A stretch of DNA of 64,000 bases from Paracidobacterium acidisoli (lineage in GTDB: Bacteria > Acidobacteriota > Terriglobia > Terriglobales > Acidobacteriaceae): NCBI RefSeq assembly GCF_003428625.2, contig NZ_QVQT02000003.1, forward strand, positions 550,207-614,206. The letters run 5' to 3'. The translations under genes were made by a program, and so were the position numbers. Positions within the stretch are counted from its first letter, which is position 1. Every line of letters begins with the position of its first letter. Shown here in pieces: positions 9,449 to 18,499 of the stretch. Below the pieces are notes generated by a model. That model did not search any database and had not been told where the DNA came from. It worked only from the letters and a program-made list of their open reading frames with translations.

Positions 9449-10963
9449 TTAGTTCAGGCCGCCGCGCCGTGAGCGACGCGACTGCCACTCCTCGTATTCG
9501 CGCTCGGGCTCGGCGTGCTCCTGGCGCTCCTGCTGCCGGCGCTGCGCTGCGAAGCCGCGCTCTTCGTTGCGGCTGATGCGGCGATGCGCGCACATGCCCT
9601 CGAGCAGAAACTCGGAAGCGGCGACGATCTTCTCCGGCGCGTCGGAGGTTTTGATTCCGAGCGGCGCGAGCTTGTCGAAGAACCCCTGAATCTGCTTCAG
9701 CTCGCTGAACGTGGCTTTGGCGGGCTGATCGTCGGAGATTTTTACCGAGCCGCCGAGGTTGAACCACTGCTCGATCTGCTGTGTGTTCACGCCATCAAAG
9801 TATTTGTCGAAGATTTTGCCGATGGCGTTGCGCACGATCTCCTTCACGACGGAGTCGGAGCCCTTCATCTCGCCTTCGTACTCGAGCTCGAGCTTGCCGG
9901 TGATGCCAGGGAGCGCGGTGTAGACGTCGCCGATACGCGGCGCGACGAGCGATTCGCGGTGCAGCAGCGCGCGGCGCTCGGCGTTCGAGAGGACGAGCTC
10001 CATGGTGGAGATGGGCAGGCGCTGGCTGACGCCGCTGCGCTTGTCGACCTTTTTGTCCTCACGCGCGGTGAAGGCGATCTGCTCGACGGTTTCGCGCAGA
10101 TACTGCGGCACGTCGAGTCGGCCGAGGCCGCGCTCGGTCCATGCCTCCTGGCGGGTGATGGCGATGCCTTCGTCGAGGGTCTCAGGATAGTGCGTGCGAA
10201 TCTCGGAGCCGATGCGGTCCTTGAGCGGGGTTACGATCTTGCCGCGGGCGGTGTAGTCCTCGGGGTTGGCGCTGAAGACGAGCGCGACATCGAGCTCGAG
10301 GCGAACGGGGTAGCCCTTAATCTGCACGTCGCCTTCCTGCATGATGTTGAAGAGCGCAACCTGGATCTTTCCGGCGAGGTCGGGCAACTCGTTGACGGCG
10401 AAGATGCCGCGATTGGCGCGGGGAAGAAGACCGTAGTGGATGGTCAGCTCGCTGGCGAGATCGTGCCCGCCGCGGGCCGCCTTGATGGGGTCGAGATCGC
10501 CGATGAGATCGGCCACGGTCACGTCGGGCGTGGCCAGCTTTTCGATGTAGCGCTCTTCGCGGCCGAGCCAGCCGATGGAGGTTGCGTCGCCCTGCTCGAC
10601 GATGAGGTCGCGGCAGCGGCGGCAGAGCGGCAGATAGGGGTTGTCGCGAATCTCGCATCCGGCGACGAAGGGGATCTGCTCGTCGAGCAGAGCGGTGAGC
10701 GCGCGCAGAATGCGGCTCTTTGCCTGGCCGCGCAGGCCGAGCAGAATAAAGTTCTGCCGGGAGAGGACGGCGTTGACGATCTGCGGCACGACCGTGTCTT
10801 CATAGCCGATGATGCCGGGGAAGATGGACGCGCGCGATTTCAGCCGCTCGATGAGGTTTTCCCGCATCTCGTCCTTGATGGTGCGCGTGCGCAGGCGCGT
10901 CTCTGCGAAGTCGTTGCTGCTGCGAAGTTCACCGAGCGTCCGGGGCAGGTGGCGAGTGGCCAT
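9449..10963 (-). CDS. MoxR/ChlI-like AAA+ ATPase
   Basis: A 504-residue AAA+ protein. The Walker A equivalent is G-L-R-G-Q-A-K-S at about 76-83, a variant lacking the usual GK[ST] spacing but typical of ChlI-like AAA proteins. The Walker B region reads G-I-F-A-V-N-E-L-P-D-L, with Asn in place of the first acidic residue. Cysteines at about 103, 114 and 117 (C-x10-C-x2-C) may bind metal. The C-terminus is a Gln/Arg/Glu-rich tail. It is the first gene of a pair with the downstream VWA protein and probably powers remodelling of a shared client. Confidence 0.8.
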   Translation of the reverse strand: MATRHLPRTLGELRSSNDFAETRLRTRTIKDEMRENLIERLKSRASIFPGIIGYEDTVVPQIVNAVLSRQNFILLGLRGQAKSRILRALTALLDEQIPFVAGCEIRDNPYLPLCRRCRDLIVEQGDATSIGWLGREERYIEKLATPDVTVADLIGDLDPIKAARGGHDLASELTIHYGLLPRANRGIFAVNELPDLAGKIQVALFNIMQEGDVQIKGYPVRLELDVALVFSANPEDYTARGKIVTPLKDRIGSEIRTHYPETLDEGIAITRQEAWTERGLGRLDVPQYLRETVEQIAFTAREDKKVDKRSGVSQRLPISTMELVLSNAERRALLHRESLVAPRIGDVYTALPGITGKLELEYEGEMKGSDSVVKEIVRNAIGKIFDKYFDGVNTQQIEQWFNLGGSVKISDDQPAKATFSELKQIQGFFDKLAPLGIKTSDAPEKIVAASEFLLEGMCAHRRISRNEERGFAAQRRQQERQEHAEPEREYEEWQSRRSRRGGLN

Positions 10964-11100
10964 CGAGTGCTCCTGAGAGAAATTCCGAAGATGCGTTACT
11001 GAAAGTGTAGTTGAGGGCCAGCGCCCTTTGATACATCTGATGATCCGGACTGCTCTTCGGCTTCAGCACAGCGGGAGAGCCTTTGCAGCGCGGAAGAAGA

Positions 11101-11706
11101 TTACATGACGCGTCCATTGCCGCCGGAGACCTTTGCGGCGCGGGCCCCGGTACGGAGGCCGGGAAGCACGGCGTGATAGAAGTCCCGCAGCTTTGCAGTC
11201 CGGTCGGCGTCGGAGCGGCAGCTGAGCAGCTGCTGCTTAAAGCCGAGATCGGAGGGCAGACAGGCCGCGAGCTGAAAGGCGACGGGCGAGCTGAGATCGA
11301 GGTGCATGACGGATGTTTCAAGACCGGCCAGCTCAAGCGCTTCAAAGTGCAGCGCGGCGCACTCCTCGCGCGCGGAGCGGGTGGAGGGCTCGCCATCGTC
11401 TTCAAAGAAATCGACTTCAGCCTGAAGAAAGGCGCGGTCGTTGTCGAGCATTTCGATCTCGAAGCGCTCCTGCCCTTCGCAGAGGATGTCCATGCGTCCG
11501 TCAGAATAACGGCGCTGCACGCGGAGGATTTTTGCCGCGCAGCCGGTGACGGCAAGCCCCTCGCGCTGCGCGCGCACGACGCCGAAGGCCGTTTCCAGAC
11601 GGAGGCACTCGCCGATCATCTCCTTGTACCGCTCCTCGAAGATGTGCAGCGGCAGCGCGGCACCGGGAAACAGGACGACATCCAGAGGAAACAGGGGGAT
11701 CTTCAT
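11101..11706 (-). CDS. Lon N-terminal (LAN/PUA-like) domain protein
   Basis: A 201-residue protein beginning M-K-I-P-L-F-P-L-D-V-V-L-F-P-G and continuing L-P-L-H-I-F-E-E-R-Y, the signature of the substrate-binding N domain of Lon protease. No AAA or protease domain follows, so it is a stand-alone Lon-N-domain protein, a common bacterial family of unclear function, possibly a substrate recogniser. It lies on the same strand 137 bases upstream of the MoxR gene. Confidence 0.85.
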   Translation of the reverse strand: MKIPLFPLDVVLFPGAALPLHIFEERYKEMIGECLRLETAFGVVRAQREGLAVTGCAAKILRVQRRYSDGRMDILCEGQERFEIEMLDNDRAFLQAEVDFFEDDGEPSTRSAREECAALHFEALELAGLETSVMHLDLSSPVAFQLAACLPSDLGFKQQLLSCRSDADRTAKLRDFYHAVLPGLRTGARAAKVSGGNGRVM

Positions 11707-11840
11707 CGTCTCGCCATGAGATTCGCCAGCGTCTTGTGATTATGCGCTTCGGTAGCCGATCCGAACAGGCCGGCGGCAAGGTGGTTTTGATGTACTGACA
11801 GAGTCTTTTCAGGACGATACGCGGTATTCATCGTGCGCCT

Positions 11841-12158
11841 TCAGCCCTGCAGCTCCAGCTCGTCGAGCATGGCCTGCATTTCGCTGAGCGCGTGCTGATT
11901 GCCGGTGCGGCGCGCGCTGGCGATGCCTTCGGCGAGGCGGGCTTTCGCTTCCTGATTGCGGCCGGCTTTGGCCAGAGTCTGCGCCGCCATGAAATATCCG
12001 GCGGTGTAATCGGGATGGCCGGCGAGCAGACGGGCAAATTCCTGGAGGGAGGCCTCGACCTCGCCGCGGCCGGCGTACTCCATGGCGAGCCCGTAGCGGG
12101 CGAAGGCGTTCTGCGGGTCCTGCCCGAGGATCTCGCTGAGCATTGCAACTTTGTCCAT
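11841..12158 (-). CDS. Small TPR protein
   Basis: A 105-residue all-helical protein with tetratricopeptide-like pairs: NAFARYGLAMEYAGRGEVEA and YTAGYFMAAQTLAKAGRNQE. It has no signal peptide. TPR proteins mediate protein-protein contacts; the partner is unknown. It lies in a leftward block with the GNAT gene upstream and the Lon-N-domain gene downstream. Confidence 0.75.
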   Translation of the reverse strand: MDKVAMLSEILGQDPQNAFARYGLAMEYAGRGEVEASLQEFARLLAGHPDYTAGYFMAAQTLAKAGRNQEAKARLAEGIASARRTGNQHALSEMQAMLDELELQG

Positions 12159-12194
12159 ACGAATATTGTCGCTCAGGCGCGGGCCGGTGGGGCT

Positions 12195-12698
12195 TCAGCC
12201 CGCAGTGACGGGACGGGACATTTCGTATTCGATGAGCGCCGGATCGTTAGGATAAGGCTCGGTGCGGCCAGTGAAGGTGAAGCCGCAGCTTTGGTAAAAC
12301 GCGAGGGCGCCCGCATTGCTGCTGGTGACCATCAGCAGCAGATGCCGCACGCCGCGGGCGCGGGCCTGGAGCAGAATGGCATCGAGAAGATCGCGCGCGA
12401 CTCCGGTGCGGCGGTATGCGGGCGCCACCCACACGGAGACGATGTGCATCGTCAGCGGGTCCTGCTCGTCGAAGAAGGCTCCGGCGATGCCGCAGGGAAC
12501 GCCGTTGTCCATGCTCAGATAGCCGATGCCGCGAGAACCGCTCATGTTGCGGGCGCGCTGCAGCCATTCCTCATCGGTGAACTGAGATTCGCGCGTCCAG
12601 GTGCTGCCGAAGGCGCTGGGCGAGTCCTGCAGAGCCTCGAGCCGGACGGCGCGGTAAGCTGCTGCATCGTCGAGGGTGATGGGCCGGATGACGGGCAT
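12195..12698 (-). CDS. GNAT-family N-acetyltransferase
   Basis: A 167-residue GNAT protein. It starts MPVIRPITLDDAAAYRAVRL, and the acetyl-CoA-binding motif A reads VSVWVAPAYRRTGVARDLLD, giving the R-x-x-G-x-A loop. It ends with N-A-G-A-L-A-F-Y-Q-S-C-G-F, the usual helix before the last strand. The substrate cannot be predicted. Confidence 0.88.
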   Translation of the reverse strand: MPVIRPITLDDAAAYRAVRLEALQDSPSAFGSTWTRESQFTDEEWLQRARNMSGSRGIGYLSMDNGVPCGIAGAFFDEQDPLTMHIVSVWVAPAYRRTGVARDLLDAILLQARARGVRHLLLMVTSSNAGALAFYQSCGFTFTGRTEPYPNDPALIEYEMSRPVTAG

Positions 12699-12770
12699 CG
12701 ATGTATTGCGGATCTTCTGACTATAGCGCGCGCAGACCGCGGGATCACCAGGCGAGCCAGGGCCGGTCGC

Positions 12771-12889
12771 GGGTCAGTTTGAAATGCCGAGAGAACAAAC
12801 CATACCTCAGCGGCTGAAGCGCACTTTATTCGAACCTCTTACGGCACGGCTGAAGCCGCGCCCTGATACAAAGCGATTCAAACTGACCC
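12771..12889. mobile_element. MITE-like element, copy 2 (family B, 13-bp perfect TIRs)
   Basis: A 119-bp element bounded by GGGTCAGTTTGAA (12771-12783) and its exact reverse complement TTCAAACTGACCC (12877-12889). Inside are the family B core hairpins and CCTGATACAAA. No coding capacity. It lies between a GNAT gene and the thioesterase gene, which diverge, and ends about 80 bases before the thioesterase start. Confidence 0.7.
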
Positions 12890-12967
12890 ACGACCCGAGG
12901 GTGGAGGTTGCGAAAATGTGGACGACCGACCACACTAAAAGAAGAGATCAGGAAAGTGAGCCCAGGC

Positions 12968-13516
12968 ATGGAGTTTTCCAGCCCCCCGCTTCCGACGCGC
13001 TCCGTGGCGGAGTCGCAGTCGGAGATGACCGAGCTGATTCTGCCCAACGACACGAACACCCTCGGCAATCTGCTGGGAGGGCGTCTCATGCATTTCATCG
13101 ACCTTGTGGGCGCGATGGCCGCGTACCGGCATGCGAGAACGCATGTGGTGACGGCGTCGATGGACCACATCGACTTTATCGCGCCGGTACACGTGGGCGA
13201 TCTGCTGATTCTGAAGTCGTCGCTCAACCGCGCCTTTCACACCTCGATGGAGGTGGGCGTGAAGGTATGGGTCGAGAACACGATCGCCGGGATGCATCGG
13301 CATGTGGGCTCGGCGTACCTGACGTTTGTGGCGGTGGATTCGCAGGGACGGCGGGTTCCGGTGCCGCAGCTGAAGCCGCAGAGCGAGGAAGAGCAGCGCC
13401 GTTATGACGATGCGGGACGCAGGAGAGAGCTGCGCCAGGAGGAGCTGCGCAGGAAGCGCGCATCGAGGCCGAATGAGGTCGCGGTGCAGGGTTCGGTAAG
13501 GCCGGGGCGTGTCTGA
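12968..13516 (+). CDS. Hotdog-fold acyl-CoA thioesterase (YciA-like)
   Basis: A 182-residue protein from the ATG at 12968, preceded by AGGAAAG. The hotdog core reads NDTNTLGNLLGGRLMHFIDL then V-T-A-S-M-D-H-I-D-F and A-P-V-H-V-G-D-L, as in YciA/BACH acyl-CoA thioesterases, where the Asn/Asp of N-x-x-G-x-x-x-G-G contributes to catalysis. It hydrolyses acyl-CoA to free acid and CoA. The C-terminal 50 residues are Arg/Glu-rich. mrp follows after 98 bases. Confidence 0.87.
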   Translation: MEFSSPPLPTRSVAESQSEMTELILPNDTNTLGNLLGGRLMHFIDLVGAMAAYRHARTHVVTASMDHIDFIAPVHVGDLLILKSSLNRAFHTSMEVGVKVWVENTIAGMHRHVGSAYLTFVAVDSQGRRVPVPQLKPQSEEEQRRYDDAGRRRELRQEELRRKRASRPNEVAVQGSVRPGRV

Positions 13517-13560
13517 GAACCGCGCGGTGAGCACCGAACAGTGAGTACAGAACAGTGAGA

Positions 13561-13575
13561 GCTGCACTGTGCAGC
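13561..13575. other. 15-bp palindrome between thioesterase and mrp
   Basis: GCTGCACTGTGCAGC is a perfect palindrome followed by a T6 run about 7 bases later (13582 onward). It could be a weak terminator for the thioesterase gene or an operator ahead of mrp. Confidence 0.35.
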
Positions 13576-13614
13576 GGAAGATATTTTTTAACCGGTAGGT
13601 AAAGGATTCTGGGT

Positions 13615-14451
13615 ATGGCACACGGACATGCACACGCACCACAGGGGCCGGCGGCACTGCCGGGCGTCGCGAACATTGTCGCGGTCGGATCGGGCAAGGG
13701 CGGAGTGGGAAAGACCACGATTGCCGTGAATCTGGCGGTATCGCTGGCGAAGCTGGGGTATCGCGTGGGGCTGATCGACGCGGATATCTACGGGCCGAAT
13801 GTGCCGCTGATGCTGGGCAGCAGCCAGCAGCCGCGCGTGCTGGCCAGCAACCAGATCGAGCCGAATGTGGCTCACGGCGTGAAGGTGATCTCGGTGGGCT
13901 TTCTGTCGCCGGGCGACAAGCCGATGGTGATGCGCGGGCCGATGCTGCACCAGATCATCCGCCAGTTTCTGCAGCAGGTGGAGTGGGGCGAGCTGGACTT
14001 TCTGCTGATCGATCTGCCGCCGGGTACGGGCGACGTGGTGATCTCGCTGGTGCAGACGGTTCCGCTGACCGGAGCGGTGGTGGTGTCGACACCCTCGGAC
14101 GTGTCGCTGCAGGACGCGCGCAAGGCTCTGGAGATGTTTCATCAGGTGAATGTGAAGGTTCTGGGCATGGTCGAGAACATGAGCCACTTCACCTGCCCGC
14201 ACTGCCATCAGGAGATCGATATTTTCTCAAAGGGCGGAGCGGAGCGCACGGCGAAGCAGTTCAGCATTCCCTTTCTGGGCTCGGTGGAGCTTGATCCGGA
14301 GATTCGCCACGGCGGGGATCATGGACTGCCGGTTGCGCTGGCCGGGCCTGACTCCGAACGCGCGGCGCCGCTGTATGCGATTGCCCGGCAGGTGGCGGAG
14401 CTGGCGAAGGCGGAGTCGGCGAAGGCGGAGAACGTCTTCGAGATCAGCTAG
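13615..14451 (+). CDS. mrp: Mrp/ApbC-type Fe-S cluster carrier ATPase
   Basis: A 278-residue P-loop protein with the deviant Walker A of the MinD/Mrp family, G-K-G-G-V-G-K-T-T (27-35), LIDADIYGPNVPLMLG, LLIDLPPGTGDVVISL and C-P-H-C-H, whose CxxC ligates a bridging Fe-S cluster in the dimer. It transfers Fe-S clusters to apoproteins in the cytosol. The N-terminal DUF59/MIP18 domain of many Mrp proteins is absent; instead there is a short His-rich leader (M-A-H-G-H-A-H). A bidirectional terminator follows. Confidence 0.93.
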   Translation: MAHGHAHAPQGPAALPGVANIVAVGSGKGGVGKTTIAVNLAVSLAKLGYRVGLIDADIYGPNVPLMLGSSQQPRVLASNQIEPNVAHGVKVISVGFLSPGDKPMVMRGPMLHQIIRQFLQQVEWGELDFLLIDLPPGTGDVVISLVQTVPLTGAVVVSTPSDVSLQDARKALEMFHQVNVKVLGMVENMSHFTCPHCHQEIDIFSKGGAERTAKQFSIPFLGSVELDPEIRHGGDHGLPVALAGPDSERAAPLYAIARQVAELAKAESAKAENVFEIS

Positions 14452-14480
14452 GGTCTGCTGCATAGAAGCGGCCGGGGATG

Positions 14481-14518
14481 AGAAAAGTAAATCCCTCGGC
14501 TTCGCTCGGAATGACAAG
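14481..14518. repeat. Dispersed repeat family A, copy 3
   Basis: AAATCCCTCGGCTTCGCTCG followed by GAATGACAAGG. It is followed 13 bases later by a family C palindrome, the same A-then-C order as at 56815-56940. Confidence 0.65.
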
Positions 14519-14533
14519 GTTTGAGGCGATATT

Positions 14534-14559
14534 CCCATGTCCGAAAACACGGATATGGG
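14534..14559. repeat. Palindromic repeat family C, copy 1
   Basis: CCCATGTCCG (14534-14543) and CGGATATGGG (14550-14559) form a near-perfect 10-bp stem, then GGCATCC. Related palindromes are at 56891-56940 and 62091-62140. Confidence 0.6.
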
Positions 14560-14579
14560 GCATCCGAAAAGCATAAAAA

Positions 14580-14609
14580 GAGGCAACCGCGAGCGGCTGC
14601 CTCTTTTTT
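14580..14609 (+). terminator. Bidirectional rho-independent terminator (mrp / tal)
   Basis: Stem arms GAGGCAACCGC (14580-14590) and GCGGCTGCCTC (14593-14603) are followed by T6 on the plus strand; on the minus strand the same stem is followed by T5. It ends both converging genes, mrp and tal, and lies 20 bases from the tal stop. Confidence 0.85.
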
Positions 14610-14628
14610 CGTGGGTGGGGAGGTAGCT

Positions 14629-15639
14629 TTAGTGTGCGCCGACCGGCTTCGGAGAACCCGCTTCGAGCTCTGAGAGGCGCTTTGCCAGCAGCTTCTCGAG
14701 GTTTTCGAGAGCAGCGCTGAAGCCCTCGATGCCTTCCTTCAGCTTGTCATGCGCCATGCGGTCGGCGGCATGCATTTTGTTGAAGGTTTCTTCGTCGATG
14801 GTGAGCTTTTCGATCTCCAGCGTCTTCGCCTTTTCGGGATCGAGCCTGCGGGGCAGGTCGGCCTCGGTGGAGTCGAGCTCACCGAGCAGGTGCGGGGAGA
14901 TGGTCAGCAGATCGCAGCCGGCGAGCTCAATGATTTCGCCGGTGTTGCGGAAGCTGGCGCCCATGACCACCGTCTTGTGACCGAACTTTTTGAAGTAGTT
15001 GTAGATGCGGGTGACGGACTGCACGCCGGGATCGTCCGCGCCCTGGTAGTCCTTGCCGGTGTCCTTCTTGTACCAGTCGAGGATGCGGCCGACGAAGGGC
15101 GAGATGAGCGTGACCTTCGCTTCAGCGCAGGCGATGGCCTGATGCAGGCCGAAGAGCAGCGTCAGGTTGCAGTGGATGCCTTCCTGCTCGAGCTTTTCGG
15201 CGGCGCGGATGCCCTGCCAGGTGGAAGCGATCTTGATGAGAATGCGCTCGCGCGAGATGCCGGCATCCTCATACTTCTTAATGATTGCCCGCGCCTGCTT
15301 CATCGTGGCTTCGGTGTCAAAGGACAGGCGGGCATCGACCTCGGTGGAGACGCGGCCGGGGATGATGGCCAGAATCTTCTTCCCGAAGGCGACGGCCAGA
15401 TTCTCAAAGGCAAGCTTTGCGACATCGGTGTCCTTCGCGTCGTCGCCGAGCTTCTTTTTCGCGTCGAGCAGCACGTCATCGACGATCTGGCTGTACTGCG
15501 GCATCTGCGCTGCCGTGGTGATCAGCGAGGGATTTGTGGTTGCATCCTGCGGCCGGACCTTCTCGATCGCATCGATATCACCGGTGTCCGCGACCACGGT
15601 CGTCATTTCGCGCAACTGTTCGAGCAAACTCTTCGCCAT
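14629..15639 (-). CDS. tal: Transaldolase
   Basis: A 336-residue enzyme starting [12 protein letters not shown] at 15639, preceded by GGAG. Signatures are [12 protein letters not shown] near residue 30, the Schiff-base lysine in [11 protein letters not shown] (K136), [18 protein letters not shown] and [11 protein letters not shown]. It moves a dihydroxyacetone unit between sugar phosphates in the non-oxidative pentose phosphate pathway (class I aldolase chemistry, TalB type). The frame stays open far upstream, but that stretch is not conserved and lacks a ribosome-binding site. Solitary transcription unit. Confidence 0.96.
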   Translation of the reverse strand: MAKSLLEQLREMTTVVADTGDIDAIEKVRPQDATTNPSLITTAAQMPQYSQIVDDVLLDAKKKLGDDAKDTDVAKLAFENLAVAFGKKILAIIPGRVSTEVDARLSFDTEATMKQARAIIKKYEDAGISRERILIKIASTWQGIRAAEKLEQEGIHCNLTLLFGLHQAIACAEAKVTLISPFVGRILDWYKKDTGKDYQGADDPGVQSVTRIYNYFKKFGHKTVVMGASFRNTGEIIELAGCDLLTISPHLLGELDSTEADLPRRLDPEKAKTLEIEKLTIDEETFNKMHAADRMAHDKLKEGIEGFSAALENLEKLLAKRLSELEAGSPKPVGAH

Positions 15640-15946
15640 CGTTTTTCTCCTTGTGGTCCCCGGAGTCCGATCTCCGGAAGCAATCCGTGACCCTGTCCTT
15701 CTTATTATCCATCCGTCCGGCGCGGGCTGCCGGGGAAATCCGGCGCCGCTCTGTGAAATTCGCCTGAACAGATTCAGGATAAAGCACTTTCTCTTTTCCT
15801 TAGGATGCCCGGGGCGGGCGAAAGGGAGCGCATCCTTGTTTTGAAGGTTTTGCTTTTGAGGATTTTGCGAGGAGAGGAAAGTGGTTGCGCCGGTATTCTC
15901 CGTCGGTAGAGGGAGAGCCTGAGCGGCCCTCCCCGTACTGCTTCTT
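15640..15946. other. Intergenic region upstream of tal, no gene seen
   Basis: About 307 bases between the aldo/keto reductase stop and the tal start. I find no convincing coding frame. It should hold the tal promoter on the minus strand; a hairpin at 15911-15933 sits just after the reductase gene. Confidence 0.5.
15911..15933 (-). terminator. Possible terminator hairpin after aldo/keto reductase
   Basis: On the minus strand GGGAGGGCC (15933-15925) and GGCTCTCCC (15919-15911) form a 9-bp stem with a 5-base loop. No T-run follows, so this is a weak call. Confidence 0.35.
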
Positions 15947-16852
15947 TTATCGCGGCTGTTCAACGGCCGCAGCGCCGATGCTGTCGAGCGCGTCGAGGGC
16001 CTCGCCGGGCAGCTCGAGCGCCGCGGCTTTGAGGTTCTCGCGGAGATGCGCGACCGACGATGTGCCGGGGATGAGCAGGATATTCGGCGACCGGTGCAGG
16101 AGCCATGCAAGCGCGACCTGCATGGGGGCAGCGCCGAGTGACGCGGCCACTTCATCCAGCTTCGACGACTGCAGCGGCGAGAAGCCTCCCAGCGGGAAGT
16201 ACGGCACATACGCGATGCCCTGGGCCGCCAGGGAGTCGATGAATCCGTCGTCGCCGCGCTGGGCTACGTTATAGAAGTTCTGGATGCAGACGATCCCGGT
16301 GATGGCCTGGGCTTCGGCGAGCTGTTTCGGAGAGACGGTGCTGAGGCCGATGTGCTGCACCAGTCCCTGCTGCTTCAGCTCGGCCAGCGCGGTGAGCGGC
16401 TCTTCGAGGGGCTCGTCGTCGGGCTCGGCGAAGCCGCCCAGGCGGAGATTGACGACATGGAGCGCGTCGAGGCCCAGGTTGCGCAGGTTGTCATGCACGG
16501 CGTCGATTACATCCTGGCGCGAGCGGGCGTGGAGCCATGAGCCATCGCTGCCGCGGCGCGCGCCGACCTTGGTCACGATAACGAGATTGCCGGGATAGGG
16601 GTGGAGCGCCTGCCGGATGAGCTGGTTGGTGACGTGCGGGCCGTAGAAGTCACTGGTGTCGATGTGGTTCACGCCGGAGGCGATGGCTTCGCGCAGAACG
16701 GCTATGGCGCCGGGGATATCGCGCGGAGGGCCCCAGACGCGCCTGCTGCCATCCTGCCCGGCGAGCTGCATGGCGCCGTAACCCATGCGGTTTACGGTGA
16801 GGGAGGTGCCGGGCAGGGAAAATGTCCCTCCGGAATGGGATTGCTCTGACAT
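15947..16852 (-). CDS. Aldo/keto reductase
   Basis: A 301-residue AKR barrel starting at the ATG at 16852 with AGGAG upstream. It has [19 protein letters not shown] (catalytic Asp and Tyr), V-I-V-T-K-V-G (catalytic Lys) and I-P-G-T-S-S for NADPH binding. The position of the usual catalytic His is occupied by Asn (H-V-V-N-L-R). It reduces carbonyl compounds with NADPH; the substrate is unknown. A TetR regulator is transcribed divergently 93 bases away and is the likely controller. Confidence 0.9.
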   Translation of the reverse strand: MSEQSHSGGTFSLPGTSLTVNRMGYGAMQLAGQDGSRRVWGPPRDIPGAIAVLREAIASGVNHIDTSDFYGPHVTNQLIRQALHPYPGNLVIVTKVGARRGSDGSWLHARSRQDVIDAVHDNLRNLGLDALHVVNLRLGGFAEPDDEPLEEPLTALAELKQQGLVQHIGLSTVSPKQLAEAQAITGIVCIQNFYNVAQRGDDGFIDSLAAQGIAYVPYFPLGGFSPLQSSKLDEVAASLGAAPMQVALAWLLHRSPNILLIPGTSSVAHLRENLKAAALELPGEALDALDSIGAAAVEQPR

Positions 16853-16945
16853 GGTTCTCCTCTGAAGATGACGGTATATACGCTGTGACCCGGAGCTTAC
16901 AATCAGTCCATTAGATGAAGGAAGCTTCAGGTTGGGAGTTCGCAT

Positions 16946-17635
16946 TTGCAGAAGCGATCGCAAAGCACGCTGGAGCCGCGAAAATCGCCGGTGCAGGCTC
17001 GTTCCGCCGCGAGCGTGGAGGCGGTTCTGAAGGCAACGATTCAGGTTTTGCTGAAGGCGGGCAGGGAGCGGCTGACGACCACGCGCGTCGCCGCCCGGGC
17101 CGGAGTCTCGGTCGGCACGCTGTACCAGTACTTCCCGAACAAGAGCGCGTTGCTGCGGGCGGCACTGCAGCGGCACATGGATGAGATTGTGTCGGCTATG
17201 GAGACGGTATGCCGCGAGCAGGCCGGCTCTTCGCTGGAGACGATGGCGACGGCGCTGGTGACGGGGTTTCTGGAAGCGAAGATGCGAGACCCGAAGACCA
17301 GCGTCGCGCTGTATGCGGTCAGCTCGGACGTGGATGGCGCAAGGATTTCGCGTGAGATGGGAATGAAGGCCAATCGCGCGATCGTTGCCATGCTTGCCAC
17401 GGCGAAGGACGAGCTGACATCAGAGCCGCAGATGGTGGCCGCTATGCTGCAGGCGACCATGGCCGGGGTGAGCAGGAGGCTGCTCGAGTCTGCATCGCCG
17501 GAAGAGGATTACGAGAAGCTGCGCGATGAGCTGGTGTTCCTGGCGCGCGCGTATCTTCGCGCCTGCACGAAAGATCGCGCCCGGTATACGCAGCCCTCCC
17601 CACATGTGTCCGCGTCAGGAGCAGCCGCTTCCTGA
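16946..17635 (+). CDS. TetR/AcrR-family transcriptional regulator
   Basis: A 229-residue regulator; the best start is TTG at 16946 with GGGAG 7 bases upstream. The N-terminal helix-turn-helix reads LTTTRVAARAGVSVGTLYQY followed by F-P-N-K-S-A-L, the classic TetR motif; the remaining all-helical part is the ligand-binding and dimer domain. It probably represses itself and the divergent aldo/keto reductase from the shared 93-base region. The inducer is unknown. Confidence 0.9.
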   Translation: MQKRSQSTLEPRKSPVQARSAASVEAVLKATIQVLLKAGRERLTTTRVAARAGVSVGTLYQYFPNKSALLRAALQRHMDEIVSAMETVCREQAGSSLETMATALVTGFLEAKMRDPKTSVALYAVSSDVDGARISREMGMKANRAIVAMLATAKDELTSEPQMVAAMLQATMAGVSRRLLESASPEEDYEKLRDELVFLARAYLRACTKDRARYTQPSPHVSASGAAAS

Positions 17636-17657
17636 CGATCACGGGACGCGGCGTTTT

Positions 17658-18449
17658 TCAGGCAGAGATGACGGGGTTTTCGAGCGCCCCGATTCCCTCG
17701 ATCCGCACCTTTACGCGGTCGCCGGGCTGCATGGGGCCGACGCCGGCGGGGGTTCCGGTGGGGATGACATCGCCGGGCATCAGGGTCATGGCTGCCGTGA
17801 TATGGCGCAGAAGGACGGCGATGGGAAAGATGAGATCGAGGGTGGTGCCGTGCTGCTTCACCTCGCCGTTCAGAAGGGTTTCGACGGCGACTCCCGCTTC
17901 GGGATCGATTTCATCGGTGACGATCGGGCCCATAGGGCAGAAGGTGTCGAAGCCCTTGGCACGCGACCACTGGCCGTCGGATTTCTGCAGATCGCGCGCG
18001 GTGACGTCGTTGACGATGGTGTAGCCGCGAATGTAGCCGCGCACGTCTTCATCGGGGCCGATGCGGCTGGCCCGTCTGCCGATGACGACGGCGAGCTCGC
18101 CCTCGAAGTCGACGCGCTTCGAGAGGGACGGAATGCGGATGGCCTCGCCGGGCGCGATGACGGAGGATGGCGGCTTGAGGAAGAGCAGCGGCTCTTTGGG
18201 AACTTCGTTGCCCAGCTCCGCGGCGTGGTCGCGGTAGTTGCGGCCGATGCAGACGAGCTTTGAGGGAAGGACGGGAGCGAGCAGCCGGGCCTCGCTGAGC
18301 GGCAGGGGATGGAACGCCGCGGGGAATGGCGTCGTCCGGCGGTCCTCTTCAAAGGGCGGCAGGAGGCTTTCGATCCACAGCTCTCCATCGCGTCCGGCGA
18401 CCGCGCCATACTGCGATCCGGCCTCGGTCTGAAAACGGCAATATCTCAT
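17658..18449 (-). CDS. Fumarylacetoacetate hydrolase family protein
   Basis: A 263-residue FAH-fold enzyme. Core motifs are [20 protein letters not shown] (metal-binding Glu pair), N-D-V-T-A-R-D-L-Q and the closing [13 protein letters not shown]. The family hydrolyses C-C bonds in fumarylpyruvate or acylpyruvates, or decarboxylates oxaloacetate. The length fits the bacterial 2-hydroxyhepta-2,4-diene-1,7-dioate isomerase/acylpyruvase group. It converges with the TetR gene. Confidence 0.88.
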   Translation of the reverse strand: MRYCRFQTEAGSQYGAVAGRDGELWIESLLPPFEEDRRTTPFPAAFHPLPLSEARLLAPVLPSKLVCIGRNYRDHAAELGNEVPKEPLLFLKPPSSVIAPGEAIRIPSLSKRVDFEGELAVVIGRRASRIGPDEDVRGYIRGYTIVNDVTARDLQKSDGQWSRAKGFDTFCPMGPIVTDEIDPEAGVAVETLLNGEVKQHGTTLDLIFPIAVLLRHITAAMTLMPGDVIPTGTPAGVGPMQPGDRVKVRIEGIGALENPVISA

Positions 18450-18499
18450 GGCTTGTTCGATCCTGGTCTGTTATTCAGGCATGTGTGATTTTACGGTGT

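Noticed and set aside
9515-11002. Plus-strand open frame (495 codons) opposite the MoxR gene
   Set aside because: Antisense shadow of a clearly conserved AAA ATPase; composition is Glu/Asp/Val/Leu-rich as expected from reverse-complemented high-GC codons.
15640-16209. N-terminal extension of transaldolase
   Set aside because: The frame stays open, but the extension is low-complexity, overlaps the aldo/keto reductase coding region, and the ATG at 15639 has a good ribosome-binding site and the conserved family start.
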